DNA of 10,213 bases, taken from positions 7,386 through 17,598 of the forward strand of contig PEUR01000058.1 of NCBI GenBank assembly GCA_002780675.1, read 5' to 3'. The notes beneath the pieces were generated by a model. That model was not told the origin of the DNA, made no database searches, and was given only the letters and a program-made list of their open reading frames with translations. This document shows positions 1 through 7,449 of the stretch, one piece after another (within the stretch, counting starts at the first letter, position 1; each line of letters starts with the position of its first letter). Origin of the DNA: Gallionellales bacterium CG03_land_8_20_14_0_80_55_15 (GTDB lineage Bacteria > Pseudomonadota > Gammaproteobacteria > Burkholderiales > Gallionellaceae). Position numbers and translations under genes: made by a program.

Positions 1-1432
1 TATTGACTCCCGCCACCGAACTGTTGGTGACGCTCAACACCGTGGTCACTTCGCTAATATGGTGCTGGCTGCTTAGCAAGGCACAGATACCAAGCTGCAC
101 CGTTTTTTCGACACGGTCAGATTGTTCGCTGATCGTCTGGGTTACGCCGTCAATCTGCGATGCTGCGTTCGCTGATTTTTCGGCCAGTTTGCGCACCTCA
201 TCCGCCACAACCGCAAAACCGCGTCCCTGTTCACCGGCACGCGCCGCCTCGATGGCCGCATTCAACGCCAGCAGATTGGTCTGTTCAGCGATGTCGCGTA
301 CTTGCTGCGTCATCTCGGTGATACTGCGCGTGTTGCTGACAAATTCGCCTACCGCACTGGTAATCTCATTGACCGCCCGTTCCACACTGGCAAGTTCCGC
401 CATCATTTGTTGCAAACTAAGCTGCCCCTGATGAGCGCGATCCGCACTCTCTTCAGAAAGTTTAGCGACTTGCTCAGCACCTTCCGCGACTTGACTGATA
501 CTGTTACTCATCTGCCCTACCGCGCCCGAAGTGGTGCTGGCAGCGTCACTTTGCAACTGAATACTGTGGAATATCTGATCCGAATTATCGGTCAGGCGAT
601 GCGCCGTATTGGCGACCTGCCCGGCTTGACCTTCAACCTGACTGACAATCACTTGAAAACTCTGCGCCAGATCATTGAAAGCCTGCCCGGTTTGACCAAT
701 TTCATCGCTACTGCGCACCGTGACACGTCGGGACAAATCTCCGCTGTTTTGCATCGCCTGCATGGCCAGTTGTAATTCGCGAGCCGGACGAGTCATGAAA
801 CCAATCAGCCAACCGATCACCCCATAGAGAAATATTTGCACGACAAGCTGCATACCCCACATCACATAATTGGCCTTGCGTAGCACAGCAAACTCTTCCC
901 TCATATCCAGCGTAATGCTCGCCGCACCATTTACTGTTCCTTCCGGGACGTTATGGCACATCAGACAATTGGTGCCGCGAAAACTCTTGCTGGCAATAAA
1001 AGGAACGACGACCCGCAGCGATTCACTATTTCCCTGGACAGACAATCTGGTCTGCACCTGTGCGCTGCGTAGCGCGGCATGGTCCAGCTCATCCACAGCT
1101 TGTTCGGCGGGCAACCCGGGACCAAACTGATCCTGTACCGGCTTGTTGCGTACCACGCGCAACTCATTGATTTTATTTGATGCGCCCATTTTTGTGACAT
1201 ACAAGGCACGCTGTTCGGCATCGCTGATAATGCCGTTAATCATCAACATATTCAGCCCGTTCAACACACCATCGGCAGAGATCAGCGCTTTTTCTCTGGC
1301 TTCATCCAGCACATTGCTTTCAAAACTGTTCAGTGCCATGCGTTGCGCCAGCACCAAAACCACCAGCAAAATAAACTGGATAGGGATTTGCAGCTTGTTA
1401 CGGAGTGAGAGATTGCTCCACCAATTATTCAT
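1..1432 (-). CDS. Methyl-accepting chemotaxis protein with periplasmic heme-c sensor domain (3' end outside window)
   Basis: Transmembrane chemoreceptor expected to control the CheA kinase through CheW. I translated 477 codons from ATG 1432 with no stop before the left edge, so the C-terminus is missing. Order: TM1 about residues 15-31; periplasmic domain about 32-188; TM2 about 189-213; HAMP about 214-266; cytoplasmic signalling helices from about 267. The hairpin tip has the family signature around 381-411 ([20 protein letters not shown], then [10 protein letters not shown]). The periplasmic domain holds C156-L-M-C159-H160, a CxxCH covalent heme c motif, preceded by FRGTN and followed by VPEGT. 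Known relatives by architecture are the Geobacter heme-PAS chemoreceptors GSU0582 and GSU0935; membership of a Tll0287-like/DUF3365 family is possible. Start choice: GAGGA lies 4 nt before the ATG. A sigma-28 promoter lies upstream. A redox or gas ligand is inferred. Whether a CheR/CheB docking pentapeptide exists cannot be seen. Confidence 0.95.
   Translation of the reverse strand, partial: MNNWWSNLSLRNKLQIPIQFILLVVLVLAQRMALNSFESNVLDEAREKALISADGVLNGLNMLMINGIISDAEQRALYVTKMGASNKINELRVVRNKPVQDQFGPGLPAEQAVDELDHAALRSAQVQTRLSVQGNSESLRVVVPFIASKSFRGTNCLMCHNVPEGTVNGAASITLDMREEFAVLRKANYVMWGMQLVVQIFLYGVIGWLIGFMTRPARELQLAMQAMQNSGDLSRRVTVRSSDEIGQTGQAFNDLAQSFQVIVSQVEGQAGQVANTAHRLTDNSDQIFHSIQLQSDAASTTSGAVGQMSNSISQVAEGAEQVAKLSEESADRAHQGQLSLQQMMAELASVERAVNEITSAVGEFVSNTRSITEMTQQVRDIAEQTNLLALNAAIEAARAGEQGRGFAVVADEVRKLAEKSANAASQIDGVTQTISEQSDRVEKTVQLGICALLSSQHHISEVTTVLSVTNSSVAGVN
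953..967 (-). other. CxxCH heme c attachment motif in the chemoreceptor
   Basis: The codons TGT CTG ATG TGC CAT encode C156-L-M-C159-H160 of the chemoreceptor. They lie between the two predicted membrane helices, about 30 residues before TM2, so the motif should be periplasmic, where the cytochrome c maturation machinery attaches heme. The motif is seen directly; heme loading is inferred. Confidence 0.85.
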
Positions 1433-1436
1433 TTTT

Positions 1437-1441
1437 TCCTC
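1437..1441 (-). promoter_or_regulatory. Ribosome binding site of the heme chemoreceptor
   Basis: GAGGA on the minus strand, 4 nt of A before the ATG at 1432. It supports this start for the chemoreceptor. Confidence 0.8.
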
Positions 1442-1455
1442 GCCGATTTGTTTTG

Positions 1456-1475
1456 CACGGGATTCATGCACCGTG
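1456..1475 (-). repeat. Small inverted repeat in the predicted chemoreceptor leader
   Basis: CACGG and CCGTG form a 5-bp stem around a 10-nt loop. The stem begins about where the sigma-28 transcript should start, so it could form a 5' hairpin on the mRNA. There is no T-run after it, so it is not a terminator. It is short enough to be chance. Confidence 0.25.
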
Positions 1476-1481
1476 GTTACT

Positions 1482-1508
1482 TTAACGGCAACCCATGAGC
1501 TTTCTTTA
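1482..1508 (-). promoter_or_regulatory. Sigma-28 (FliA) flagellar-class promoter of the heme chemoreceptor
   Basis: On the minus strand, TAAA (1508-1505) is followed by exactly 15 bases and then GCCGTTAA (1489-1482). The established sigma-28 consensus is TAAA-N15-GCCGATAA, so the -35 core matches fully, the spacing is exact and the -10 matches at 7 of 8 positions. Transcription would start near 1475, giving a leader of roughly 40 nt before the ATG at 1432. This places the chemoreceptor in the late flagellar/chemotaxis regulon and makes it a transcription unit separate from the upstream GGDEF-EAL gene. Confidence 0.78.
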
Positions 1509-1590
1509 GGTGAATAGAGAAAAGAAAAGCGGCCAACTCGATGGATTGATTCGGATCAAGCTGTAAAACGATTCGTGAAGGGGGGATATT

Positions 1591-4500
1591 TCAGGACAAC
1601 TTGAGTTCCAAATCTTTGATAGGCATAGGCTTGGCATAGAAATATCCCTGATAAGCCTGACAACCACGCAATTCGAGAAATTCGCGCTGCTGCTCGGTCT
1701 CGACACCCTCGGCGATCACATGCAAACCCAGCCCTTTCGCCATGGCGATGATGGTCTGCACGATTGCCGCATCGTTCGGGTCGGTAGTGATATTGCGCAC
1801 GAAAGACTGGTCTATCTTGAGCTGATCCATCGGCAAGCGGCTGAGGTAGGACAGCGAGGAATACCCCGTACCGAAATCGTCCATGGAAAACTTGATGCCC
1901 AACGCTTTTAATTCCCGCATCTTGCTGATGCTGTTCTCGACATTGTCCAGCACCAGACTCTCGGTCAGCTCCAGCTTCAACACTTCGGGTCTGATTCCGC
2001 TGTTATTCAACGCGTTGCGCACCTGGCTGACAAAAGCCGCCTCACGGAACTGGCGGGCGCTGACATTGACGGCAATGATGAGCCGGTTAAAGCGCGGGTC
2101 GGCCTGCCAGCAAGCCAGTTGTGCGCAGGCCGTTTCCAGCACCCATAAGCCGATAGGCAAAATCAGTCCGGTTTCCTCCGCCACCGGGATGAATTGGGCG
2201 GGCGAGACACTCCCCAACTCAGGATGAGTCCAACGCAGCAAGGCTTCTGCGCCAATCGGACTCCCCGCAGTATCCACTTGCAACTGGTAATACAGGGTAA
2301 ATTCCTCGCGGGAAAGCGCGCCACGCAGCGCCTTTTCCAACTGGCTGTGTTTTTCCAGAACCGCTTGCATGGATGCATCATAAAAACAGCTGGTGTTGCG
2401 TCCTTGTGCCTTGGCCTGATACATAGCGATATCTGCATGGGCGAACAATTCCTCTTCACTGCGCAGGTTACCCAGGAAAATGACCAGACCCGCGCTGGAG
2501 CTGGCGTGGTGTACGATCGTACCCAAGGCATAAGGCAGACACAGTTCGTTGCGGATTTTTTCCGCGACCTGCTCGGCCTGGACAGCCGCTTCATTCTGGT
2601 CATGACTCAATTCGCTCAACACCACCAGAAACTCATCCCCGCCCATCCGGGCAACGGTATCTTCTGCGCGCACACTGGCCTTCAAACGGCGCGCCACTTC
2701 GATCAGCAACTGGTCGCCCGTGCCATGCCCCTGTGTGTCGTTCAGTTGCTTGAACTGATCCAGATCGAACAGCAGCAACGCGCCATGCTGTCCGCTGCGT
2801 ATGCTGGCAGTCATGGCGTGGTGCAAACGATCCGAAAGCAGGCGGCGGTTTGGCAAGCCGGTCAGGTCATCATAATTGGCTTGCGTCCAGATCAGCTCTT
2901 CCTTGCGCTTCTTCTCGGTGATGTCGGAAAACTGCCCCACATAGCGGAACAGGCTGCCGTCAGGATGACGCAGCACGCAGATATTGAGCAATTTGGCGTG
3001 TAATTTACCGTCCTTGCGCCTGTCCCATACCTCGCCCTGCCAATGCCCTTTTTCATCAATGGACTGCCACATCTCCCGATAAAAATCCGTATCATGCTTG
3101 CCCGACTGGAACATGCGGGGATTTTTCCCTCTCACCTCGTCCAGCGTAAATCCGGTCAACTCGGTAAAAGCAGCATTGGTATCCACGATAAGATTGTTTT
3201 CATCCGTTACCAGCACGCCTTCATGGCTGGACTGATATACCGAGGCTGCCAGTTGTAACGCCTCCTCGTCCCGACGGCGCTGGGTGATGTCGCGCAGAAT
3301 CGCCGTGTAGATTTTCTTCCCCGCCACTTCCACCTGCGAGATGGATGCCTCGAAGGGAAACTCTTCGCCGTTGGCACGCAAGCCTGAGGCCAACCCACGC
3401 ACATTCATGCTGCGTGCCGTAACGCCCATCCTGCCAAACTCCGCCACATGCTGGCCATGTTCAGCCCGGAAGCGGAGCGGGATGATCTTTTCAACCGGCT
3501 GACCGATGATGTCGGCAGCCCGGTAACCGAACACCTGTTCGGCAGCTCGATTAAAAAGGGTAATGTTCTGCTGTTCATCCATCGAGATGATGGCATCCAT
3601 CGCCGAATCTACCAGGCCGCTCAGCTTATCCCGATCTTGCTGCGCTTGCCGTTTAGCTTGCTTGCGCTCGGTAATATCCTGAAATACCACCACCGCACCA
3701 ATTTGCGCGCCAGACTCACACAGTGGATATGCGCCATATTCGACCGGAAAACTGCTGCCATCCTTGCGCCATAGCACTTCATCAAGGCCGGAATGGGGCA
3801 GGCCGTCAGTCAGGGTGACATCCATCGGGCAACTTCCCTTCAGATAAGTCCTGCCGTCCGGGGCGCTGTGATGCACCGTGGCTTGCATATCTTTGCCGAT
3901 CAATTCTTCCGACGTATAGCCCAGCATCCGCACGGCGGCGGAATTGATAAAATTAAGCCTGCCTTGCCTGTCCAGCCCCAAAATTCCGTTGTTGACTGAT
4001 TCCAGTAGCAGCCTGCTGCGTTGCTCGGATTCGCTCAGTTGCGCATAAGAATGGTTGAGCCGTTCCAGCATCCCATTGAAGGCAACGGCCAGTGCGGTGA
4101 TCTCCTGCGGCTCCCCTGCGCCGATATTGAGATGTTTGCTGCCATCCGCTATTTTGGACAAACTATCGCCCAGCCTTCGCAGTTGCCTGCCGAATTGCCG
4201 ACCGAGAATAATCGCGGCAAACACGCCCAACACCCCCACCAGCAACACCAGCATAGCAACTTGAAATTTCAGCTTCGCCAATGGAGTACAGACCTCCTTT
4301 TGGCCAAAATCAACCAGGAGGCAGCCGCCGTTATCGGCTACCAGACCGACATCGTTGATGTTGTTTTGCTGGATAATCCTGGAGACGGCATCAACCGCCA
4401 CCCATCCCACCATCAAAGCAGGTAACAAAGTAGCAGCCAAAATGACCATCATCAGGCGAGTCTTCAGGGATTTTGGCAGGATGGCTTGCAATATTTTCAT
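1591..4500 (-). CDS. Membrane HAMP-PAS-PAS-PAS-GGDEF-EAL protein (diguanylate cyclase/phosphodiesterase)
   Basis: 969 residues, predicted to make and/or degrade c-di-GMP at the inner membrane. TM1 about 16-36, a short periplasmic loop about 37-79, TM2 about 80-100, HAMP about 100-155, PAS1 about 165-277, PAS2 about 290-405, PAS3 about 415-528, GGDEF about 540-707, EAL about 720-965. The cyclase motif GGDEF is at 620-624, with an inhibitory-site RAED (R611, D614) exactly five residues before it. The phosphodiesterase side keeps EAL (752-754), N812, E844, the DDFGTGYSS segment (D874, D875), K895, E931 and Q951, so both halves look competent. The periplasmic loop is too small for a usual ligand domain but has two cysteines, C60 and C71. 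AAGGTGA lies 4 nt before the ATG, and 45 nt separate it from the HD-GYP regulator upstream, which suggests cotranscription. Which activity dominates, and what the PAS domains bind, cannot be read from sequence. Confidence 0.96.
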   Translation of the reverse strand: MKILQAILPKSLKTRLMMVILAATLLPALMVGWVAVDAVSRIIQQNNINDVGLVADNGGCLLVDFGQKEVCTPLAKLKFQVAMLVLLVGVLGVFAAIILGRQFGRQLRRLGDSLSKIADGSKHLNIGAGEPQEITALAVAFNGMLERLNHSYAQLSESEQRSRLLLESVNNGILGLDRQGRLNFINSAAVRMLGYTSEELIGKDMQATVHHSAPDGRTYLKGSCPMDVTLTDGLPHSGLDEVLWRKDGSSFPVEYGAYPLCESGAQIGAVVVFQDITERKQAKRQAQQDRDKLSGLVDSAMDAIISMDEQQNITLFNRAAEQVFGYRAADIIGQPVEKIIPLRFRAEHGQHVAEFGRMGVTARSMNVRGLASGLRANGEEFPFEASISQVEVAGKKIYTAILRDITQRRRDEEALQLAASVYQSSHEGVLVTDENNLIVDTNAAFTELTGFTLDEVRGKNPRMFQSGKHDTDFYREMWQSIDEKGHWQGEVWDRRKDGKLHAKLLNICVLRHPDGSLFRYVGQFSDITEKKRKEELIWTQANYDDLTGLPNRRLLSDRLHHAMTASIRSGQHGALLLFDLDQFKQLNDTQGHGTGDQLLIEVARRLKASVRAEDTVARMGGDEFLVVLSELSHDQNEAAVQAEQVAEKIRNELCLPYALGTIVHHASSSAGLVIFLGNLRSEEELFAHADIAMYQAKAQGRNTSCFYDASMQAVLEKHSQLEKALRGALSREEFTLYYQLQVDTAGSPIGAEALLRWTHPELGSVSPAQFIPVAEETGLILPIGLWVLETACAQLACWQADPRFNRLIIAVNVSARQFREAAFVSQVRNALNNSGIRPEVLKLELTESLVLDNVENSISKMRELKALGIKFSMDDFGTGYSSLSYLSRLPMDQLKIDQSFVRNITTDPNDAAIVQTIIAMAKGLGLHVIAEGVETEQQREFLELRGCQAYQGYFYAKPMPIKDLELKLS

Positions 4501-4504
4501 CGGT

Positions 4505-4511
4505 TCACCTT
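4505..4511 (-). promoter_or_regulatory. Ribosome binding site of the GGDEF-EAL gene
   Basis: AAGGTGA on the minus strand, 4 nt before the ATG at 4500. It supports the chosen start. Confidence 0.75.
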
Positions 4512-4545
4512 AATGCGCTCATTTTCCAACGTGCAATCAACAGGA

Positions 4546-5877
4546 TTATTCAACAACCTGAACGTAGGTATAAATCGTAAATTGAAACTTTCCCATCTGC
4601 TCATAACCACGCAGACGCCCGATAATCTGTTCGCTCAATTCATGGCCTTTGGACAGCAGCAAGTCACCGTTCTGCCCCGCCAAATCCTGCGAAAGGATCA
4701 TGCCCGACTCCAACTGCCTGGAATGCAGCGCCACTTCATTCACTGGCGCTAAAACAACACTCTCCAACGCAAACTGTCGCACGAAAGCATCCAGCACTTC
4801 AGGGTCATAACGCTTACCTTTGCTCGCCTGAATTGCCGACAAAGCCTCTTCTGAGGTCAATGGTTTGGCATACTCAGAACCCATCAACAGCAGGTCATAA
4901 TCATTTACCACCGCAAGGATGCGTGCACCCAGCGGGATAGCCTTGCCGAAGATACGGTCTGGATATCCCCCCCCATTAAAATGTTCGCAATGGCTGCGAA
5001 TCAGCTTGGCCGTGCCTTGCAACGGCTCCAGCGCCATCAAGGCCATCTCGCCTCGAACCGGACTCTGGCTCACTTTCTCCCGCTCCTCGGTGTTCAACGT
5101 CTGAAATGGTTTTCCCAGCAGGTGATCAGACAGGCCTAACGTGCCGACATCCAGCAGCAAGGCGGCGATAAAAGTATCCTGCGCTTCCAGCGCACTCATC
5201 CCCATTTTCTCTGCAAGTACTCGCGCCATATCACCGACCCGGCGCGAATGCCCCTTATTCTTCGGATTGCGCATCTCGATCAAATTGGCAAACACCCGCA
5301 CCGACATGATGAAGCTCTTCTTCTGCTTGTCGTTGGCGGCTTCGAGGGATTGCAGGGTCTGCTTCAGTTCGCTGGTGCGTGCCAGCACCCTGGCTTCCAG
5401 GTTTGCGTTCAGGTCTGTCAGTTCCTTATTCTGACGATTCGTCAATTCTTCCAGACGCAACTTTTCGCGCTCCAGCCGCTTCTGCTGCAAGGCGTGGCGG
5501 ATAATCAGCACAATGTCATTATCGTCCCAAGGCTTTGATATATAACGATATATCTGACCCTTGTTGATGGCATCTATGGTCGCTTCAATCTCGGCATAGC
5601 CCGTCAACAGAATACGTACTGTATCCGGCCAGCCGCCACGGACTTTTTCGAGAAATTGCGCACCGTTCATTTCCGGCATACGCATATCGGAAACCACCAG
5701 ATCAACGTGTTCTTGCGCCATGATCTCCAACCCCTGCGCGCCCCCTTCCGCAATCAGGATACGATAACCTTGGGGACGAAACAGTCGGCGCAGGGACGAT
5801 AAAATATTGGCCTCGTCATCAACGAAAAGTAACGTCGCGGGTGTCTCCGTTACTGTTTCAGCTATTACATCACTCAT
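4546..5877 (-). CDS. Response regulator, REC-coiled coil-degenerate HD-GYP
   Basis: 443 residues, cytoplasmic. The receiver (about 14-130) has acidic pocket D20/D21, phosphoacceptor D64, T92 and K115, all intact. A charged coiled coil (about 133-187) leads to an HD-GYP-type domain (about 190-370), then a C-terminal extension (about 373-443) of the kind found after HD-GYP in such regulators. HD-GYP enzymes hydrolyse c-di-GMP at a metal centre, but here several ligands are replaced. The HDxGK motif reads L242-D-V-G-T246, the next conserved His is S272, the HH pair is H296-C297, and the late Asp is N325. H210 and the GGGYP loop (302-306) remain. I infer loss of catalysis and a regulatory or binding role; the degenerate YN-GYP protein PA2572 of Pseudomonas is a precedent. 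Likely partner is the kinase 142 nt upstream. The ATG at 5877 has only a poor Shine-Dalgarno (AGTGAGCAAAG before it), yet the receiver requires a start about here. Confidence 0.95.
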   Translation of the reverse strand: MSDVIAETVTETPATLLFVDDEANILSSLRRLFRPQGYRILIAEGGAQGLEIMAQEHVDLVVSDMRMPEMNGAQFLEKVRGGWPDTVRILLTGYAEIEATIDAINKGQIYRYISKPWDDNDIVLIIRHALQQKRLEREKLRLEELTNRQNKELTDLNANLEARVLARTSELKQTLQSLEAANDKQKKSFIMSVRVFANLIEMRNPKNKGHSRRVGDMARVLAEKMGMSALEAQDTFIAALLLDVGTLGLSDHLLGKPFQTLNTEEREKVSQSPVRGEMALMALEPLQGTAKLIRSHCEHFNGGGYPDRIFGKAIPLGARILAVVNDYDLLLMGSEYAKPLTSEEALSAIQASKGKRYDPEVLDAFVRQFALESVVLAPVNEVALHSRQLESGMILSQDLAGQNGDLLLSKGHELSEQIIGRLRGYEQMGKFQFTIYTYVQVVE

Positions 5878-5916
5878 CTTTGCTCACTTTATCTGAATCC
5901 CAAAAAATCCATTTGC

Positions 5917-5946
5917 AAAAACCCCGTCATTCCGGCCTGGCAGGGG
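5917..5946 (-). terminator. Possible weak terminator or attenuator between kinase and HD-GYP regulator
   Basis: On the minus strand CCCC (5946-5943) and GGGG (5925-5922) flank a 17-nt interior and are followed directly by TTTTT (5921-5917). The shape resembles an intrinsic terminator, but only four base pairs are uninterrupted and the inner part pairs poorly. The surrounding spacer 5878-6019 is the longest inside the cluster and shows no clear promoter. It could also be a degenerate remnant of a repeat. Confidence 0.25.
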
Positions 5947-6019
5947 TGGTAACTTTTCCATGCCCGTTAGTCGTTTTATCAATGGGTTATTTGGGTTAAT
6001 TTCTGCCAGGTCTTCAGCT

Positions 6020-7435
6020 TCATGACGGTTTGCCGTTTGACTGCTTAATCGGTAGCCACACCCGGAAAGTCGTACCTTGCCCGACCGCGCTTTGCACTTC
6101 CATGCGCCCGTGATGCTTTTGCACGATGCCGTAGGATAGTGACAGCCCCAGCCCCGTGCCTTTGCCGATCGGTTTAGTGGTGAAAAACGGGTCGAATATC
6201 TTCTTGATATTTTCCGCCGCGATGCCCTTGCCGGTGTCGGCAACCTCCAGCCAAACCTCGTCGCCCCGCTGCCCGGTGCGGATGGTGATCGTGCCGTGTT
6301 CCTCGATGGCGTGTGCCGCATTCACCAGCAGGTTCATGAACACCTGGTTAAGCTGCGAGGCCAGACACTCGATTTCCGGCAACGCTCCGTACTCCCTGAC
6401 CACATCCGCCTTGTACTTGATCTCGTTGTTGACGATATTCAGGGTACTTTCCATACCGGAATGCAAGTCGGAATAATGAAATTCGTCCGAGGTGTCAATA
6501 TGCGAGAAATCTTTCAGGTTCTGCACAATTTTCTTGACCCGCGTGATGCCGTCCCTGGACTCCGCCATCAAGTCACGCAAATCATCCTTGAGAAAGGCGA
6601 TGTCCAGTTGATCCCGGGCGGTCTTGAGCTTCACCCGCATCGCGTCATCGCCAATCGCAGTTTCCGCCTGCTCGTACAAGTCGAGCAGACTGAAAACATC
6701 GGTGACATATTTTTCCAGCGTACCCAGATTGGAATAGACGTAGCCGATGGGGTTGTTGATCTCGTGCGCCACGCCCGCCGCCAACTGGCCAATGGAGGCC
6801 ATTTTCTCGGATTGCAATAGCTGATTTTGCGCAGATTTCAGTTCAGTGTTCAGCAGTTGAAGTTCCATCAGCCGCTGCTTCTGTTCAATATTTAACTGAA
6901 TGTTGCTCAATGCCAGGCTGACCATACTCAGCAAAGCAGAACCTGCCTCCAAGTCAGTTTGCGTGAACGGTGGTCTGTCGGCGGTACGATTCATGCTGAC
7001 CGTTGCGCTGATGGAACGATTCACGGCAATGCCACCGATAGAGCTTTTTTCGATCTTCAGCGGCCAGCACATCGCCGAAGTTGCAGCGGCGGCTCGACGT
7101 CTTTCACTACGCCGCTGAAAACGCGCATCGCTGGAGGCATCGCCGTTCAGCAACAGCGGGGTATTTTCCTTTACCACCCAGCCCAGCACCCCCTCGCCTG
7201 GCGTAATTTGCTTGCCGATGACCCCGTCGGGAAGATCAATGCCGGCAACGATGGTCAGGTTATTCCCCGCATGATCCAGCAGTGCAAGTGAACCGCTGTC
7301 AGCCTCGAACCCATCCACAATGTGCCGCAAGACGCGCTGATAGACGATGGAGGCATCCCCTGCCGTAACGACATCCCGCCCCATACGATGCAAATCGTAT
7401 ATCCAGGCAATTTGCTTAAAATTATCTTGGTTCAT
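6020..7435 (-). CDS. Soluble GAF-domain sensor histidine kinase
   Basis: 471 residues with no membrane segment, so a cytoplasmic kinase. A GAF-like sensor domain (about 25-182) and a short coiled coil (183-212) lead to the phosphoacceptor helix, with H224 in the H-box context GVAHEINNPIGYVYSNLGTL. The helical region between the H-box and the ATPase domain is long (about 240-310). The ATPase domain has the N-box around N372 (NLLVNAAHAI), D400-TGKG, the FDPFFTTK segment and GKGTGLGL (424-431), so it should be active. It ends cleanly after the last ATPase strand with no receiver attached, so it needs a separate response regulator; those on both sides are natural candidates. I chose ATG 7435 over an in-frame GTG at 7447, because a perfect GGAGGTGA lies just before the ATG and overlaps the GTG. 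It starts 14 nt after the HDOD stop. The GAF ligand is unknown. Confidence 0.95.
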   Translation of the reverse strand: MNQDNFKQIAWIYDLHRMGRDVVTAGDASIVYQRVLRHIVDGFEADSGSLALLDHAGNNLTIVAGIDLPDGVIGKQITPGEGVLGWVVKENTPLLLNGDASSDARFQRRSERRRAAAATSAMCWPLKIEKSSIGGIAVNRSISATVSMNRTADRPPFTQTDLEAGSALLSMVSLALSNIQLNIEQKQRLMELQLLNTELKSAQNQLLQSEKMASIGQLAAGVAHEINNPIGYVYSNLGTLEKYVTDVFSLLDLYEQAETAIGDDAMRVKLKTARDQLDIAFLKDDLRDLMAESRDGITRVKKIVQNLKDFSHIDTSDEFHYSDLHSGMESTLNIVNNEIKYKADVVREYGALPEIECLASQLNQVFMNLLVNAAHAIEEHGTITIRTGQRGDEVWLEVADTGKGIAAENIKKIFDPFFTTKPIGKGTGLGLSLSYGIVQKHHGRMEVQSAVGQGTTFRVWLPIKQSNGKPS

Positions 7436-7437
7436 TT

Positions 7438-7445
7438 TCACCTCC
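7438..7445 (-). promoter_or_regulatory. Perfect Shine-Dalgarno that fixes the kinase start
   Basis: GGAGGTGA on the minus strand, 2 nt before the ATG at 7435 (GGAGG core 5 nt from it). It fully matches the 16S rRNA tail complement. It would lie inside the coding region if the upstream GTG at 7447 were used, which argues for the ATG. Confidence 0.85.
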
Positions 7446-7449
7446 ACCC

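Noticed and set aside
3..775. Two plus-strand open frames at the left edge
   Set aside because: They are antisense to the chemoreceptor signalling domain, whose conserved hairpin sequence is unmistakable on the minus strand.
1546..1559. TTGAT-4 nt-ATCAA palindrome downstream of the GGDEF-EAL stop as a terminator
   Set aside because: The stem is five mostly A/T pairs and no T-run follows. No convincing terminator for the cluster was found in 1433-1590.
2194..3003. Long plus-strand open frame of 269 codons opposite the GGDEF-EAL gene
   Set aside because: It lies fully antisense to a gene with clear PAS, GGDEF and EAL motifs, and its translation shows no recognisable domain. It is a shadow of high-GC codon bias.
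5884..5961. 25-codon open frame in the spacer before the HD-GYP regulator, possible leader peptide
   Set aside because: There is no Shine-Dalgarno before its ATG, the composition is unremarkable, and no run of regulatory codons is seen.
5884..6321. Minus-strand 145-codon frame overlapping the end of the kinase, possible frameshifted kinase tail
   Set aside because: The kinase frame ends normally after the last ATPase-domain strand, and the alternative frame has no kinase motifs.
7436..7447. GTG start at 7447 for the histidine kinase
   Set aside because: It would place the perfect GGAGGTGA inside the coding region. ATG 7435 is correctly spaced from it.
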